Positions 43,273 through 51,049 of a stretch of 64,000 nucleotides of DNA are shown piece after piece (position 1 is the first letter of the stretch; each line of letters begins with the position of its first letter). The position numbers and the translations under genes are program-made. The stretch is from positions 744,001 through 808,000 of the forward strand of contig NC_014640.1 of NCBI RefSeq assembly GCF_000165835.1. Direction: 5' to 3'. Source of the stretch: Achromobacter xylosoxidans A8 (GTDB lineage Bacteria > Pseudomonadota > Gammaproteobacteria > Burkholderiales > Burkholderiaceae_B). The notes beneath the pieces were generated by a model that was not told the DNA's origin, searched no databases, and worked only from the letters and a program-made list of their open reading frames with translations.

Positions 43273-43770
43273 ATGTCCCCTGAGTCGCTTGCCGCCTTGC
43301 CCGAATCCGCCCAGCGCGTCGCGCGCCTGCTGCTGGAGCTGGGCCATGACAAACCCGTGGTGGTCCTGCCGCAAACCGGCAAGACCTCGGCGGAAGCGGC
43401 GGCGGGGCTAGGCTGCGAGGTTGCGCAGATCGCCAAGTCCATCATCTTCCGGCGCGCCACGGACGACGCTCCGGTGCTGGTCATCGCCAGCGGCGCCAAC
43501 CGCGTGGACGAGGCCAAGGTGGCCGCGCAGGTGGGCGCGCTGGCCAAGGCGGACGCGAAATTCGTGCGTGACATGACCGGCTATGCGATCGGCGGCGTAT
43601 GTCCCATCGGCCATGCGGTCAAGCCGGTGATGCTGCTGGACGCGGACCTGTTCAACTACGACAGCCTGTGGGCCGCGGCGGGACATCCGCATGCGGTGTT
43701 CAACCTGACGCCGCGGCAACTGGCGGATATGACTGGCGCGCCGGTCGTGGATGTGGCCCTGCGCGGCTGA
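43273..43770 (+). CDS. YbaK/EbsC-family aminoacyl-tRNA deacylase
   Basis: A 165-residue protein of the YbaK/ProX family, which hydrolyses mischarged aminoacyl-tRNA such as Cys-tRNA(Pro) in trans. Key stretches are 'CEVAQIAKSIIFRRA' with the conserved Lys, 'IASGANRVDEAKVA' and 'TGYAIGGVCPIGH', the substrate-pocket loop. GGAG lies before the start. The sequence is closer to the generic YbaK/EbsC group than to ProXp-ala. The window's ProS has its own editing insertion, so this may be a complementary editing factor. Confidence 0.9.
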   Translation: MSPESLAALPESAQRVARLLLELGHDKPVVVLPQTGKTSAEAAAGLGCEVAQIAKSIIFRRATDDAPVLVIASGANRVDEAKVAAQVGALAKADAKFVRDMTGYAIGGVCPIGHAVKPVMLLDADLFNYDSLWAAAGHPHAVFNLTPRQLADMTGAPVVDVALRG

Positions 43771-43787
43771 GTCCGCGCCCGCCACAA

Positions 43788-44597
43788 TCAGTGCGGGTGC
43801 GTGTCCAGGCCGTCGATCAGCACTTGCCGCAAGCCGCGCGAGCAGGTCTCCACCCGCCCTTCGACGCCGTACACGGCCGCCAGCGAGGCCGGCGTGATCA
43901 CGTCCGCCGGCAAGCCTGCGGCATGCAGCCCGCCTTTATGGATCATGACCGCGCGGTCGGCGTGCTGCAGCGCCACGTTCAGGTCATGCAGCACGATGAC
44001 GCTGATCAAGCCATGCTCCCGGGTCTCCTGCCGCAGCAGCCGCATGACGTGGAACTGATAGTTCAGGTCCAGCGCCGACAGCGGTTCGTCCAGCAGCAGC
44101 ACGCGCGGATGCCGGATCAGCGCCTGCGCCAGTCCCACCAGTTGCTTCTGTCCGCCGGATAGCGAATCCAGGTACTGCAAGGCCAGATGGGCAATGCCCA
44201 GCCGTTCCAGCAGGCGGTCTATGGCCTGCATGTCCACCGGCGTGGCCAGGCCGTCGCCGGCCTTGGCCGCCACCAGCACGGACTCGAATACCCGCAGGTG
44301 CACGGCGGCGGGCAGGCCCTGGGGCAGGTAGACCACATGACGCGCGCGCTCGCCGAAGCTCCGGCGGACCAGGTCCCGTCCATCCAGCGCCACGTCGCCA
44401 GCGCGCACGCGTATCAGGCCGGCCAGGGCCTTGAGCAGCGTCGATTTGCCGCTGCCGTTGGGGCCCAGCAAGGCGGTCACCTGGCCGGCTGCCAGTTCGG
44501 GCAGTGACAACTCATGCAGTACGTCCGCGCGGCCGTAGCCGGCCGTCAGGCCGCGCACGGCCAGGGCAGACGAGGGGGCAGTCTGGAGCGCGGTCAT
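43788..44597 (-). CDS. ABC ATPase, iron-siderophore/heme/B12 type
   Basis: A 269-residue ATPase of the FecE/BtuD/HmuV group. Walker A 'GPNGSGKSTLLKALAGL', signature 'LSGGQKQLVGLAQAL', Walker B 'VLLLDEPLSALD' and H-loop 'IVLHDLNVAL' are all canonical. It overlaps the permease gene by 4 bp (ATGA), so both are co-translated. No periplasmic binding protein or TonB-dependent receptor is encoded here; the ligand is therefore unknown. It is the last gene of the extended tol-pal operon. Confidence 0.92.
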   Translation of the reverse strand: MTALQTAPSSALAVRGLTAGYGRADVLHELSLPELAAGQVTALLGPNGSGKSTLLKALAGLIRVRAGDVALDGRDLVRRSFGERARHVVYLPQGLPAAVHLRVFESVLVAAKAGDGLATPVDMQAIDRLLERLGIAHLALQYLDSLSGGQKQLVGLAQALIRHPRVLLLDEPLSALDLNYQFHVMRLLRQETREHGLISVIVLHDLNVALQHADRAVMIHKGGLHAAGLPADVITPASLAAVYGVEGRVETCSRGLRQVLIDGLDTHPH

Positions 44598-45637
44598 GGC
44601 ATGCGCCGGCGCAGCACGACAGACGCGAAGAAGGGTATGCCGACCAGGGAGGTCACGATGCCGATCGGCACGATCACGCCGGGCATGAGATTCTTGGAAG
44701 CGATCGACGCCAGCGACAGGATCACGGCGCCCACCAATGCGCTACCCGGCAGGAAGAACCGGTGGTCCTCGCCGAACAGCCGTCGCGCAATGTGCGGCGC
44801 GACCAGCCCGATGAAGCCGATGGTGCCGACAAAAGCCACCGCCAGCGCCGACAGCAGGCTGACCCGGGCCAGCGCCGCAACGCGCACCCGGCGCACGTCC
44901 ACGCCGAAACTCGCGGCGCGGTCCTCGCCCAGGCGCAGCGCCGTCAGTTTCCAGGATTGGCGCATGGCCAGCGGCAGCGCCAGGGCGAAGGCCGCCGCCA
45001 GCACGGCCACGGTGATCCAGCTGGAGCGCGACAGGCTGCCCATGGTCCAGAACACCAGGTTCTGCAGCGCTTCGGCGCTGGCCATGAACTGCACCAGCGA
45101 TACCAGGGCATTGAAGGTGAACAGCATGGCGATGCCGAACAGCACCACGCCCGACGTGTTCATGCCGCCCCAGCGGGTTACCGCATCCAGCATCAAGGCC
45201 GCCAGCAAGGCGAACAGGAAGGCATTGCCCGCCACCAGCCAACCGGCGGGGATGCCGGGCACGCCGAGCTGCAGCACGATGGCCAGCGAGGCCCCGAAAG
45301 CGGCGGCTGAAGACACGCCAAGGGTGAACGGGCTGGCCAGCGGATTGTTCAGGATGGTCTGCATTTCGGCGCCCGCCATCCCCAGCGCCATGCCGACCAG
45401 CGCGGCCATCAGCGCGGACGGCAGACGGATGTCCCACACGATCACGCGGGTGGTCGGGTCGGCGGCGGCGGGGCGGGTGAGCGTCTGCCAGAGCTCGCCC
45501 CAGGGCAGGCCTGACGGACCCACCGTGAAGTCGGCCAGCAGCGCAATGAAAAGCGCCGCCAACAGCAGGGCGATAAGCCCTGCCCGGCGGCGCAGAATGT
45601 GCCGGTAGGCGGCAACCGCGTTCGCGGTTGGCGGCAT
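44594..45637 (-). CDS. FecCD/BtuC-family ABC permease
   Basis: A 347-residue inner-membrane permease with about ten helices. Family motifs are 'AGAEMQTILNNPLASPFTLG' and 'GTIGFIGLVAPHIARRLFG', the latter being the ATPase contact. It should import an iron-siderophore, heme or corrinoid from the periplasm. Its ATG overlaps the cpoB stop as TAATG (45635-45639), so it is translationally coupled to the tol-pal operon. This arrangement is unusual and no binding protein is nearby. Confidence 0.92.
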   Translation of the reverse strand: MPPTANAVAAYRHILRRRAGLIALLLAALFIALLADFTVGPSGLPWGELWQTLTRPAAADPTTRVIVWDIRLPSALMAALVGMALGMAGAEMQTILNNPLASPFTLGVSSAAAFGASLAIVLQLGVPGIPAGWLVAGNAFLFALLAALMLDAVTRWGGMNTSGVVLFGIAMLFTFNALVSLVQFMASAEALQNLVFWTMGSLSRSSWITVAVLAAAFALALPLAMRQSWKLTALRLGEDRAASFGVDVRRVRVAALARVSLLSALAVAFVGTIGFIGLVAPHIARRLFGEDHRFFLPGSALVGAVILSLASIASKNLMPGVIVPIGIVTSLVGIPFFASVVLRRRMP

Positions 45638-46326
45638 TACTGCAGCAGCTGCAGACGGCTCTTGGCCGTGCTCGCGGCCGGCGTGGTCGGATAGTCGCGG
45701 ACGATGCGTTGCAACGTGGTCTTGGCGCCGGCGCGGTTGTTCATTTCGATCTGGCTGCCGGCGATGACCAGCAGGGCGTCCGGCGCGCGCGCGTTGTCCG
45801 GGGCCTTCTGCACCATGGCGTTCAACTGTTCGATGGCGCCCTTGAAGTCCTTCAGCGCGTAGCGGCTGCTGCCCAGGTAAAACTGGGCGCTGGGCGCAAG
45901 CTGGCTGGCAGGGTACAGGGCGGTGAAGGCGGCCAGCGATTCGGACGCTTCCTTGTATTGGCCCTTGCGGAACAGGTCGATCGCGCCATCATAGGCCGCT
46001 TGCTCCTGGGGATCGCCGGCGGAGGCTCCCGGAGGATTGGCGCTGCCAGCAGCACCGCCCGGCTTGGCCGAAGGCTGCTGGCGCGACACCAGCTCCAACT
46101 GGTCGCGCAGTTGGGCGACTTCCTGCTGCAGAGCCTGAATCTGGTCGGCCAGTTGCAGCTTGGCGCGCTGGCTTTGTTCGTTCTGCTGCTGCACCTGTTG
46201 GCGCAAATCCAGGATGGCCCGGCGGGCTTCATCGTCGGAAAAAGCGTGGGCGGGCGCCGCCAGGGCCGCCAGTACCAAGCCGGTGGCCGCAATCAGAGGA
46301 CGCAGGGACAGAACGTTATCGCGCAT
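45637..46326 (-). CDS. cpoB: Cell division coordinator CpoB (YbgF)
   Basis: A 229-residue periplasmic protein that links Tol-Pal constriction with peptidoglycan synthesis by PBP1B. The signal peptide ends 'AAPAHA'. A trimerising coiled coil rich in Gln/Leu (about residues 35-75) precedes three TPR repeats from about 115, including 'AYDGAIDLFRKGQYKEASES' and 'YLGSSRYALKDFKGAIEQLN'. ATG 46326 gives a proper signal sequence. A hairpin with T-run separates it from pal, so it should be expressed at a lower level than pal. Confidence 0.93.
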   Translation of the reverse strand: MRDNVLSLRPLIAATGLVLAALAAPAHAFSDDEARRAILDLRQQVQQQNEQSQRAKLQLADQIQALQQEVAQLRDQLELVSRQQPSAKPGGAAGSANPPGASAGDPQEQAAYDGAIDLFRKGQYKEASESLAAFTALYPASQLAPSAQFYLGSSRYALKDFKGAIEQLNAMVQKAPDNARAPDALLVIAGSQIEMNNRAGAKTTLQRIVRDYPTTPAASTAKSRLQLLQ

Positions 46327-46339
46327 GAAAATTCCCGGG

Positions 46340-46381
46340 TATAAAAACAAACGTCGGGACGGCCGGTTGACCGTCCCGACG
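46340..46381 (-). terminator. Terminator/attenuator between pal and cpoB
   Basis: CGTCGGGACGG (46352-46362) pairs perfectly with 46371-46381 around an 8-base loop; on the minus strand TTTGTTTTTAT follows. It should stop part of the transcription beyond pal. Confidence 0.8.
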
Positions 46382-46412
46382 CGTGGTAGGGCTCTAGACT
46401 ATACGAAAAAGC

Positions 46413-46913
46413 TTAGCGGCGATAAACGATATCGGCGCGGCGGTTTTCCGCAAAGTCGGCTTCCGACGTGCCAGTCGACTTCGGCTTTTCTTTACCGAAG
46501 CTGATGGTTTCGATCTGGTTGTCGCTGACGCCCAGCAGGGTCATCATGCGGCGCACGGCGTCGGCACGGCGCTGGCCCAGGGCCAGGTTGTATTCAGCGC
46601 CGCCGCGTTCGTCGGTGTTGCCTTCGATCTTGATGGTCTGCTGCTGATGCGAGGCCAGGTACTTGGCGTGGGTTTCGACCAAGCTGCGGTACTGGTCCGA
46701 CACCGTGTAGCTGTCGAAGTCAAAGTACACCGAGCGCTGTTGCGCCAGGATGCTTTGGGGGTTGAAGGGATCAAGGATCTGGCCAGAGGCCGAGGATCCT
46801 TGGCCAGCGCCTCCGCCCTGACCCGCTTTATCGTCGAGAGGGACGGAGCTGCAAGCTGCCAGGGCGGCAGCCAGAGCGGCGATGGTTAGGCTTTTGGCAA
46901 TGCGCGACTTCAT
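46413..46913 (-). CDS. pal: Peptidoglycan-associated lipoprotein Pal
   Basis: A 166-residue outer-membrane lipoprotein that binds peptidoglycan and anchors the envelope during division. The lipobox is 'ALAAC' with C21. A Gly/Ser-rich linker leads to the OmpA-like domain with 'SVYFDFDSYTVS', 'KIEGNTDERGGAEYNLALGQ' and 'RRADAV'. ATG 46913 follows AAGGAAC at proper spacing. It is the sixth gene of the ybgC-tolQRAB-pal-cpoB unit. Confidence 0.96.
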   Translation of the reverse strand: MKSRIAKSLTIAALAAALAACSSVPLDDKAGQGGGAGQGSSASGQILDPFNPQSILAQQRSVYFDFDSYTVSDQYRSLVETHAKYLASHQQQTIKIEGNTDERGGAEYNLALGQRRADAVRRMMTLLGVSDNQIETISFGKEKPKSTGTSEADFAENRRADIVYRR

Positions 46914-46944
46914 GATAGTTCCTTTGCAAAGAGAGTCACACGTG

Positions 46945-48267
46945 TTATCGGGTAAATGGGCCCCAAGTCGGTTCACGTATTTCCCCATTCAGTACCGAAA
47001 GCGTCTGCCGTACGCGGCCATCGCTCGACACACCCGCAAGCACGCTACGTCCATTTTGGATGGCGGCGTAGAGGACTTGCATTCCATTTGGCGCAAAACT
47101 CGGGGACTGATCGTCACGACCATCAGTCAGCAAGGTCTCGGAGCCTGAGGACAGGTTCAGCGATGCGATACGAAACGCGCCGTCGCGTCTTGCAACGTAC
47201 AGTAGCGTCGATCCATCGGGGGAAATTCGGGGTGATATGTTGTAACCACCATTAAACGTGAGGCGGCGAGCTTCGCCGCCACTCGAGCCGGTCTGATAGA
47301 TTTGCGGCCCGCCGCTGCGGTCACTCGTAAAGATAATGGAAGCACCGTCTGGCGTAAAGCTCGGTTCGGTGTCAATCCCGGGAGAACGCGTAACTCGCGT
47401 CGGATTGGAGCCGTCCGTTGCGCCAACGATGTAAATTTGCGACAAACCATCGCGGGTCAGGGCCACGGCCAGCTTGCTGCCGTCGGGCGACCAGCCGGGT
47501 GCGCTGTTGTTGCCCTTGAAGTTGGCGACAGGCGAGCGGGCGCTGGTGGCCAGATTGTGCACGTAGACGACAGGTTTGCCGGATTCGAAGCTCACATAGG
47601 CGAGCTTGGAGCCATCGGGCGACCAGGACGGCGAGATGATGGGCTCGCGCGAACGCAGTGCCACCTGGGGATTCTGGCCGTCGGCGTCGGCCACCTGCAA
47701 TTCGTAGGTGGCGCCCTTCTTCAGCACATACGCGATACGCGTCGAGAAGACGCCCTTAACGCCGGTGATCTTCTCGTAAATGCGGTCGGCGATCTGGTGC
47801 GCGACGCGGCGCAGTTCCTGCTCGGTGCCCGAGAACGCCACGCCATCCAGCTGGCTCTTCTTGACCGTGTCGGCCAAGCGGTAGCGGACGTCGTAGCGGC
47901 CGTCGCCGCCGCGCGTGATGCTGCCGTAAGCGATGAAATCGGCGCCCTTGCCGCGCCAGTCGTCATGGGCGATGGGGGAGTCCACATTCAGGCCGGAACC
48001 TGCGGCGTTGATCAGGCGGAACTGGCCCGTGCGGGTCAGGTCGGCGCGGATCACTTCGGCCAAGGCGCGGCCATGGGTGTCGTCAACCGCGAAATCGGCG
48101 ATGGCCACGGGGTACTGGGTGGCGCCGGTGCCGGAAATGTCGACGCGCAGCTGCGCATGGGCGGGCTTGATGGCCATCAGGCAGGCCAGGGTCAGCATCA
48201 GCAGACCGAGTCCATACGATCGCCAGAGAGCGAGGGGGGGTACTCGTCGGCTATAAGCGGGAGTCAT
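46945..48267 (-). CDS. tolB: Tol-Pal system protein TolB
   Basis: A 440-residue periplasmic protein that shuttles between Pal and TolA. A long basic then hydrophobic signal peptide ends 'KPAHAQL'. The N-terminal domain contains 'DISGTGATQYPVAIADFAVD'; the beta-propeller has blades marked 'SPSWSPDGSKLAYVSFESG', 'APGWSPDGSKLAVALTRDG', 'EPSFTPDGASIIFTSDRSG' and 'SPRISPDGSTLLYVARRDG'. Possible ATGs at 48291, 48273 and 48267 surround the AGGAG; 48267 gives 10-base spacing and 48273 gives 4, so the start is uncertain by two codons. Confidence 0.95.
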   Translation of the reverse strand: MTPAYSRRVPPLALWRSYGLGLLMLTLACLMAIKPAHAQLRVDISGTGATQYPVAIADFAVDDTHGRALAEVIRADLTRTGQFRLINAAGSGLNVDSPIAHDDWRGKGADFIAYGSITRGGDGRYDVRYRLADTVKKSQLDGVAFSGTEQELRRVAHQIADRIYEKITGVKGVFSTRIAYVLKKGATYELQVADADGQNPQVALRSREPIISPSWSPDGSKLAYVSFESGKPVVYVHNLATSARSPVANFKGNNSAPGWSPDGSKLAVALTRDGLSQIYIVGATDGSNPTRVTRSPGIDTEPSFTPDGASIIFTSDRSGGPQIYQTGSSGGEARRLTFNGGYNISPRISPDGSTLLYVARRDGAFRIASLNLSSGSETLLTDGRDDQSPSFAPNGMQVLYAAIQNGRSVLAGVSSDGRVRQTLSVLNGEIREPTWGPFTR

Positions 48268-48283
48268 ATTCATCAATCTCCTG

Positions 48284-49393
48284 TCAATCATACATTCTGT
48301 ACACAACGTCAATAATGGGTTCGTAGCGGCCCGTCGAGGGCTTCGGGAACGGGTTGCAACGGCGGATGCCCGTCTCGACCGCGCGGTCGAAGCCGGCATT
48401 GCCCGAAGAACTGGTCAAAGTGACGCCATTGACCTTCCCGTCGGAACCTAACTGTACCCGGTATTGTGCCGTGGGATTTTCCGATCCGCTGCGGGCCGGG
48501 GGCGGATATGCCACCCCGGGTTGCACGCAGGCGCGGACCTTGGCGCCATAGCCGCTGTCGCGTCCGCCGCCCGCCTGGTTGCGGTCGGCCGTGCCGCCGG
48601 GGATGCCGGCGGCGCCCAGGGCGTCGTTGCGGAAGGCATCCTTCAGCGCCTTGTCGGCAGCGGCCTTCTTGGCGGCTTCTTCCTTGGCCTTCTTCTCGGC
48701 CGCAGCCTTTTTCTCGGCGGCGGCTTTCTCGGCGGCGGCCTTTTCAGCCTTTTCCTCGGCGGCCTTTTCGGCAGCGGCCTTCTCCGCCGCCGCCTTCTTG
48801 GCGGCGTCGTCCTTAGCCTTCTTTTCCGCGGCCGCCTTGTCGGCAGCAGCCTTTTCAGCCGCGGCCTTCTCGGCAGCAGCCTTGTCGGCGGCCTGGCGTT
48901 CCTGCTCCAGACGCTTCTTTTCCTTCAGTTCGGCCTGCTTGCGCTCTTCCTCGAGGCGCGCCTTTTCCTTGGCGGCTTCGGCCGCCTGGCGTGCCTTTTC
49001 TTCCTGCTCGCGCTTCTTCTTGGCTTCCTGCAGCGCGATTTCGGGGTCGACTTCCTCGGTCTTGGGCTGAGCTTCGGGCTCGGGCTTGGGAGGAGGAGGC
49101 GGCGGAGGAGGCGGCTCGGGCGCCTTTTCAGGCTCCGGCTTGGGTTCCGGTTTGGGCTGCGGCTTCGGCGGTTCGGGTTGCGGCGTGGGCGGCGGAGAGT
49201 CGGGCGAGTTGCCGTCAGCCCAGAGCTGGACCTGTACGGGGCCGGGGCTCTCGGAGCGCCAGTTCACGCCAAAGATCAAGACGATCAGCAGCAGCACGTG
49301 CACCGCCACGGCCAGAATCAATGCCTTCCGGTTGTCGTGGTTCGGCGGGGTGGCCGGGGGGCCGCTGCGGTGTCGGATTATGGGTGGCGTCAT
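48284..49393 (-). CDS. tolA: Cell envelope integrity protein TolA
   Basis: A 369-residue inner-membrane protein spanning the periplasm to TolB and Pal. One membrane helix lies at about residues 24-42. A Pro/Glu/Lys-rich segment (about 65-110) includes nine consecutive prolines. A long Ala/Lys/Glu helix follows (about 115-265) with repeated KAAAEK-type units, the TolA-II arm. The C-terminal domain from about 285 has 'AYPPPARSGSENPTAQYRVQ' and a TonB-C-like ending. It begins after tolR with a 39-bp gap and is followed closely by tolB. Confidence 0.95.
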   Translation of the reverse strand: MTPPIIRHRSGPPATPPNHDNRKALILAVAVHVLLLIVLIFGVNWRSESPGPVQVQLWADGNSPDSPPPTPQPEPPKPQPKPEPKPEPEKAPEPPPPPPPPPKPEPEAQPKTEEVDPEIALQEAKKKREQEEKARQAAEAAKEKARLEEERKQAELKEKKRLEQERQAADKAAAEKAAAEKAAADKAAAEKKAKDDAAKKAAAEKAAAEKAAEEKAEKAAAEKAAAEKKAAAEKKAKEEAAKKAAADKALKDAFRNDALGAAGIPGGTADRNQAGGGRDSGYGAKVRACVQPGVAYPPPARSGSENPTAQYRVQLGSDGKVNGVTLTSSSGNAGFDRAVETGIRRCNPFPKPSTGRYEPIIDVVYRMYD

Positions 49394-49432
49394 GAGCGTT
49401 GCATGCCGGCGGCGCCGGCGGAAGGCGTCGCG

Positions 49433-49891
49433 TTAGCGTTTTTTCGCGGGTGCGGGCTGGGAGCCGCCGGCGGACTGGTCCACCAGCAGGCCCAGGCGGG
49501 TGATGCCGTTGGTGCGAAGTTCATCCATGACCTTCACGACCGTCTCATAGGGCACCTTGCCGTCGGCGGCGATGACCACCGGGGTTTCCGCGGTAATGCG
49601 CGAACGCACTTGCGCCACCAGTTCGGGGCGCGCGATGTCCTGCATGGTGGCGCCGGGTTCGCGCATGCGCAGGGCAATCTTGCCGTCTTCCGAAATCTGG
49701 ACTTCCAGCGGCTTGACCGGCACGTCCGAAGCCGCGCCGACCGAGGGCAGCTGGATCAGGCCGGGCGTGATGAGGGGCGCGGTCACCATGAAGATGACCA
49801 GCAGCACCAGCATCACGTCGATGTACGGCACCACGTTGATGTCGGCCTTCATGCGGCGGCCGGACCTGCCGCGTGAGCTTACCGAGGGCAT
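49433..49891 (-). CDS. tolR: TolR proton channel subunit
   Basis: A 152-residue inner-membrane protein of the ExbD/TolR family. The single helix 'VPYIDVMLVLLVIFMVTAPL' has the proton-accepting Asp. The periplasmic domain follows, ending in a Pro/Ala/Lys tail. Its ATG overlaps the tolQ stop as TAATG. With TolQ it converts the proton gradient into movement of TolA. Confidence 0.96.
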   Translation of the reverse strand: MPSVSSRGRSGRRMKADINVVPYIDVMLVLLVIFMVTAPLITPGLIQLPSVGAASDVPVKPLEVQISEDGKIALRMREPGATMQDIARPELVAQVRSRITAETPVVIAADGKVPYETVVKVMDELRTNGITRLGLLVDQSAGGSQPAPAKKR

Positions 49892-50571
49892 TAGCGCACC
49901 TGCCGTTGCAGAATGTTCAGGAATTCATCGACGAAGCTGTCGAAACGGATCGAGATGCGATCGATGTCGTTCGTGAAGCGGTTGTAGGCGACCACGGCGG
50001 GAATTGCCGCGAACAGGCCGATGGCGGTGGCGATCAGCGCTTCCGCGATGCCGGGGGCCACCGAGGCCAGCGTGGCCTGCTGCATGTTCGACAGGCCGAT
50101 GAAGGCGTGCATGATCCCCCAGACCGTGCCCAGCAGGCCGATATAAGGGGACACGGAGCCGGCCGAAGCCAGGAAGTTCAGGTGCGACTCCAGCGAATCC
50201 ATCTCGCGCTGGTAGGCGGCGCGCATGGCGCGGCGCGGGCCGTCCAGCACGGCGGTGGCGTCACCTGCGGCATTGCCGCGGCGGGCTTTCAGGAATTCGG
50301 TCATGCCGGCGTCGAAGATGCGGGCCAGGGCGCCTTGCTCATCGCGGCGCGAGGCCACGGCCTGCTGCAGCATGGAGAGGTCGCCGCCCGACCAGAAATC
50401 GTCTTCGAAGCGGCGGGTCTGGGCGTGGGCCCGCTTGATCGCCAGCCGCTTGGCGAAAATGTAGGTCCAGGACATGATCGAAATGCCCAACAGCATCAGC
50501 ATGATCAGCTGGACCGGCACGCTGGCGTGCGAAATCAGCGAAAGCAACGACATGTCGTTGGTGACTTGCAT
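49891..50571 (-). CDS. tolQ: TolQ proton channel subunit
   Basis: A 226-residue inner-membrane protein of the ExbB/TolQ/MotA family with three helices: about 15-37 and the pair near 135-155 and 170-195. The hallmark 'AGSVSPYIGLLGTVWGIMHAF' precedes the second helix and 'AIGLFAAIPAVVAYNRF' ends the third, with the conserved polar positions of the proton path. It starts 2 bp after the ybgC stop, so the operon is tightly packed. Confidence 0.96.
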   Translation of the reverse strand: MQVTNDMSLLSLISHASVPVQLIMLMLLGISIMSWTYIFAKRLAIKRAHAQTRRFEDDFWSGGDLSMLQQAVASRRDEQGALARIFDAGMTEFLKARRGNAAGDATAVLDGPRRAMRAAYQREMDSLESHLNFLASAGSVSPYIGLLGTVWGIMHAFIGLSNMQQATLASVAPGIAEALIATAIGLFAAIPAVVAYNRFTNDIDRISIRFDSFVDEFLNILQRQVR

Positions 50572-50573
50572 GG

Positions 50574-51008
50574 TTATTCCTGAATGAATTCCAGTTTGGC
50601 GCGAACGTCAGCCGGCAACTCCGCCGGCCGCATGTGAATGGCATCGACGCAGCAGACTTGGATGTTGCCTTCGGCAAGCAGTTCCCCGTCGCGTTCCGCG
50701 CGTTGCGCGAAGTGTATCGAAGCGCGGCCCAGTCGTGTGACTCGGCTGCGTATGGTAAGTAAATCGTCCAGCCTGGCCGGCTTGCGGTAGGACATGTCCA
50801 GGGAGCGGACAACGAACAGTCGTTGCTCGCTGACCGCCAGGTTGGACTGGTTGACCCCCAGGTTGCGCAGCCACTCGGTGCGTGCGCGTTCCAGGAATTT
50901 CAAGTAGTTGGCGTAGAAAACCACTCCGCCTGCATCCGTGTCTTCGTAGTAGACACGGACTTGCAGGACGGATTCGGCGGACTTCGGGTCGGTCACGATG
51001 GATGGCAA
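50574..51008 (-). CDS. ybgC: Acyl-CoA thioesterase YbgC
   Basis: A 144-residue hot-dog-fold thioesterase encoded first in the tol-pal operon, as in most proteobacteria. The catalytic Asp is in 'VYYEDTDAGGVVFYANYLKF', followed by 'ERARTEWLR'. YbgC hydrolyses short or medium acyl-CoA and has been linked to phospholipid synthesis at the division site. A TATAGT hexamer in the 41-bp gap after proS could be its minus-strand -10 element. Confidence 0.94.
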   Translation of the reverse strand: MPSIVTDPKSAESVLQVRVYYEDTDAGGVVFYANYLKFLERARTEWLRNLGVNQSNLAVSEQRLFVVRSLDMSYRKPARLDDLLTIRSRVTRLGRASIHFAQRAERDGELLAEGNIQVCCVDAIHMRPAELPADVRAKLEFIQE

Positions 51009-51049
51009 AGGGCGGTCGGGACGCGAAAAGTCCGTAGTTACTATAAGGT

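Noticed and set aside
48640..48960. Repetitive DNA that could be taken for a CRISPR or tandem array
   Set aside because: It is the codon-level repetition of Ala/Lys/Glu units in the TolA helical arm; no conserved repeat-spacer structure.
48464..49876. Antisense frame across tolA and tolR with Gly/Leu-rich protein
   Set aside because: It mirrors the Ala/Lys repeat of TolA; the tolA product is certain from operon context.
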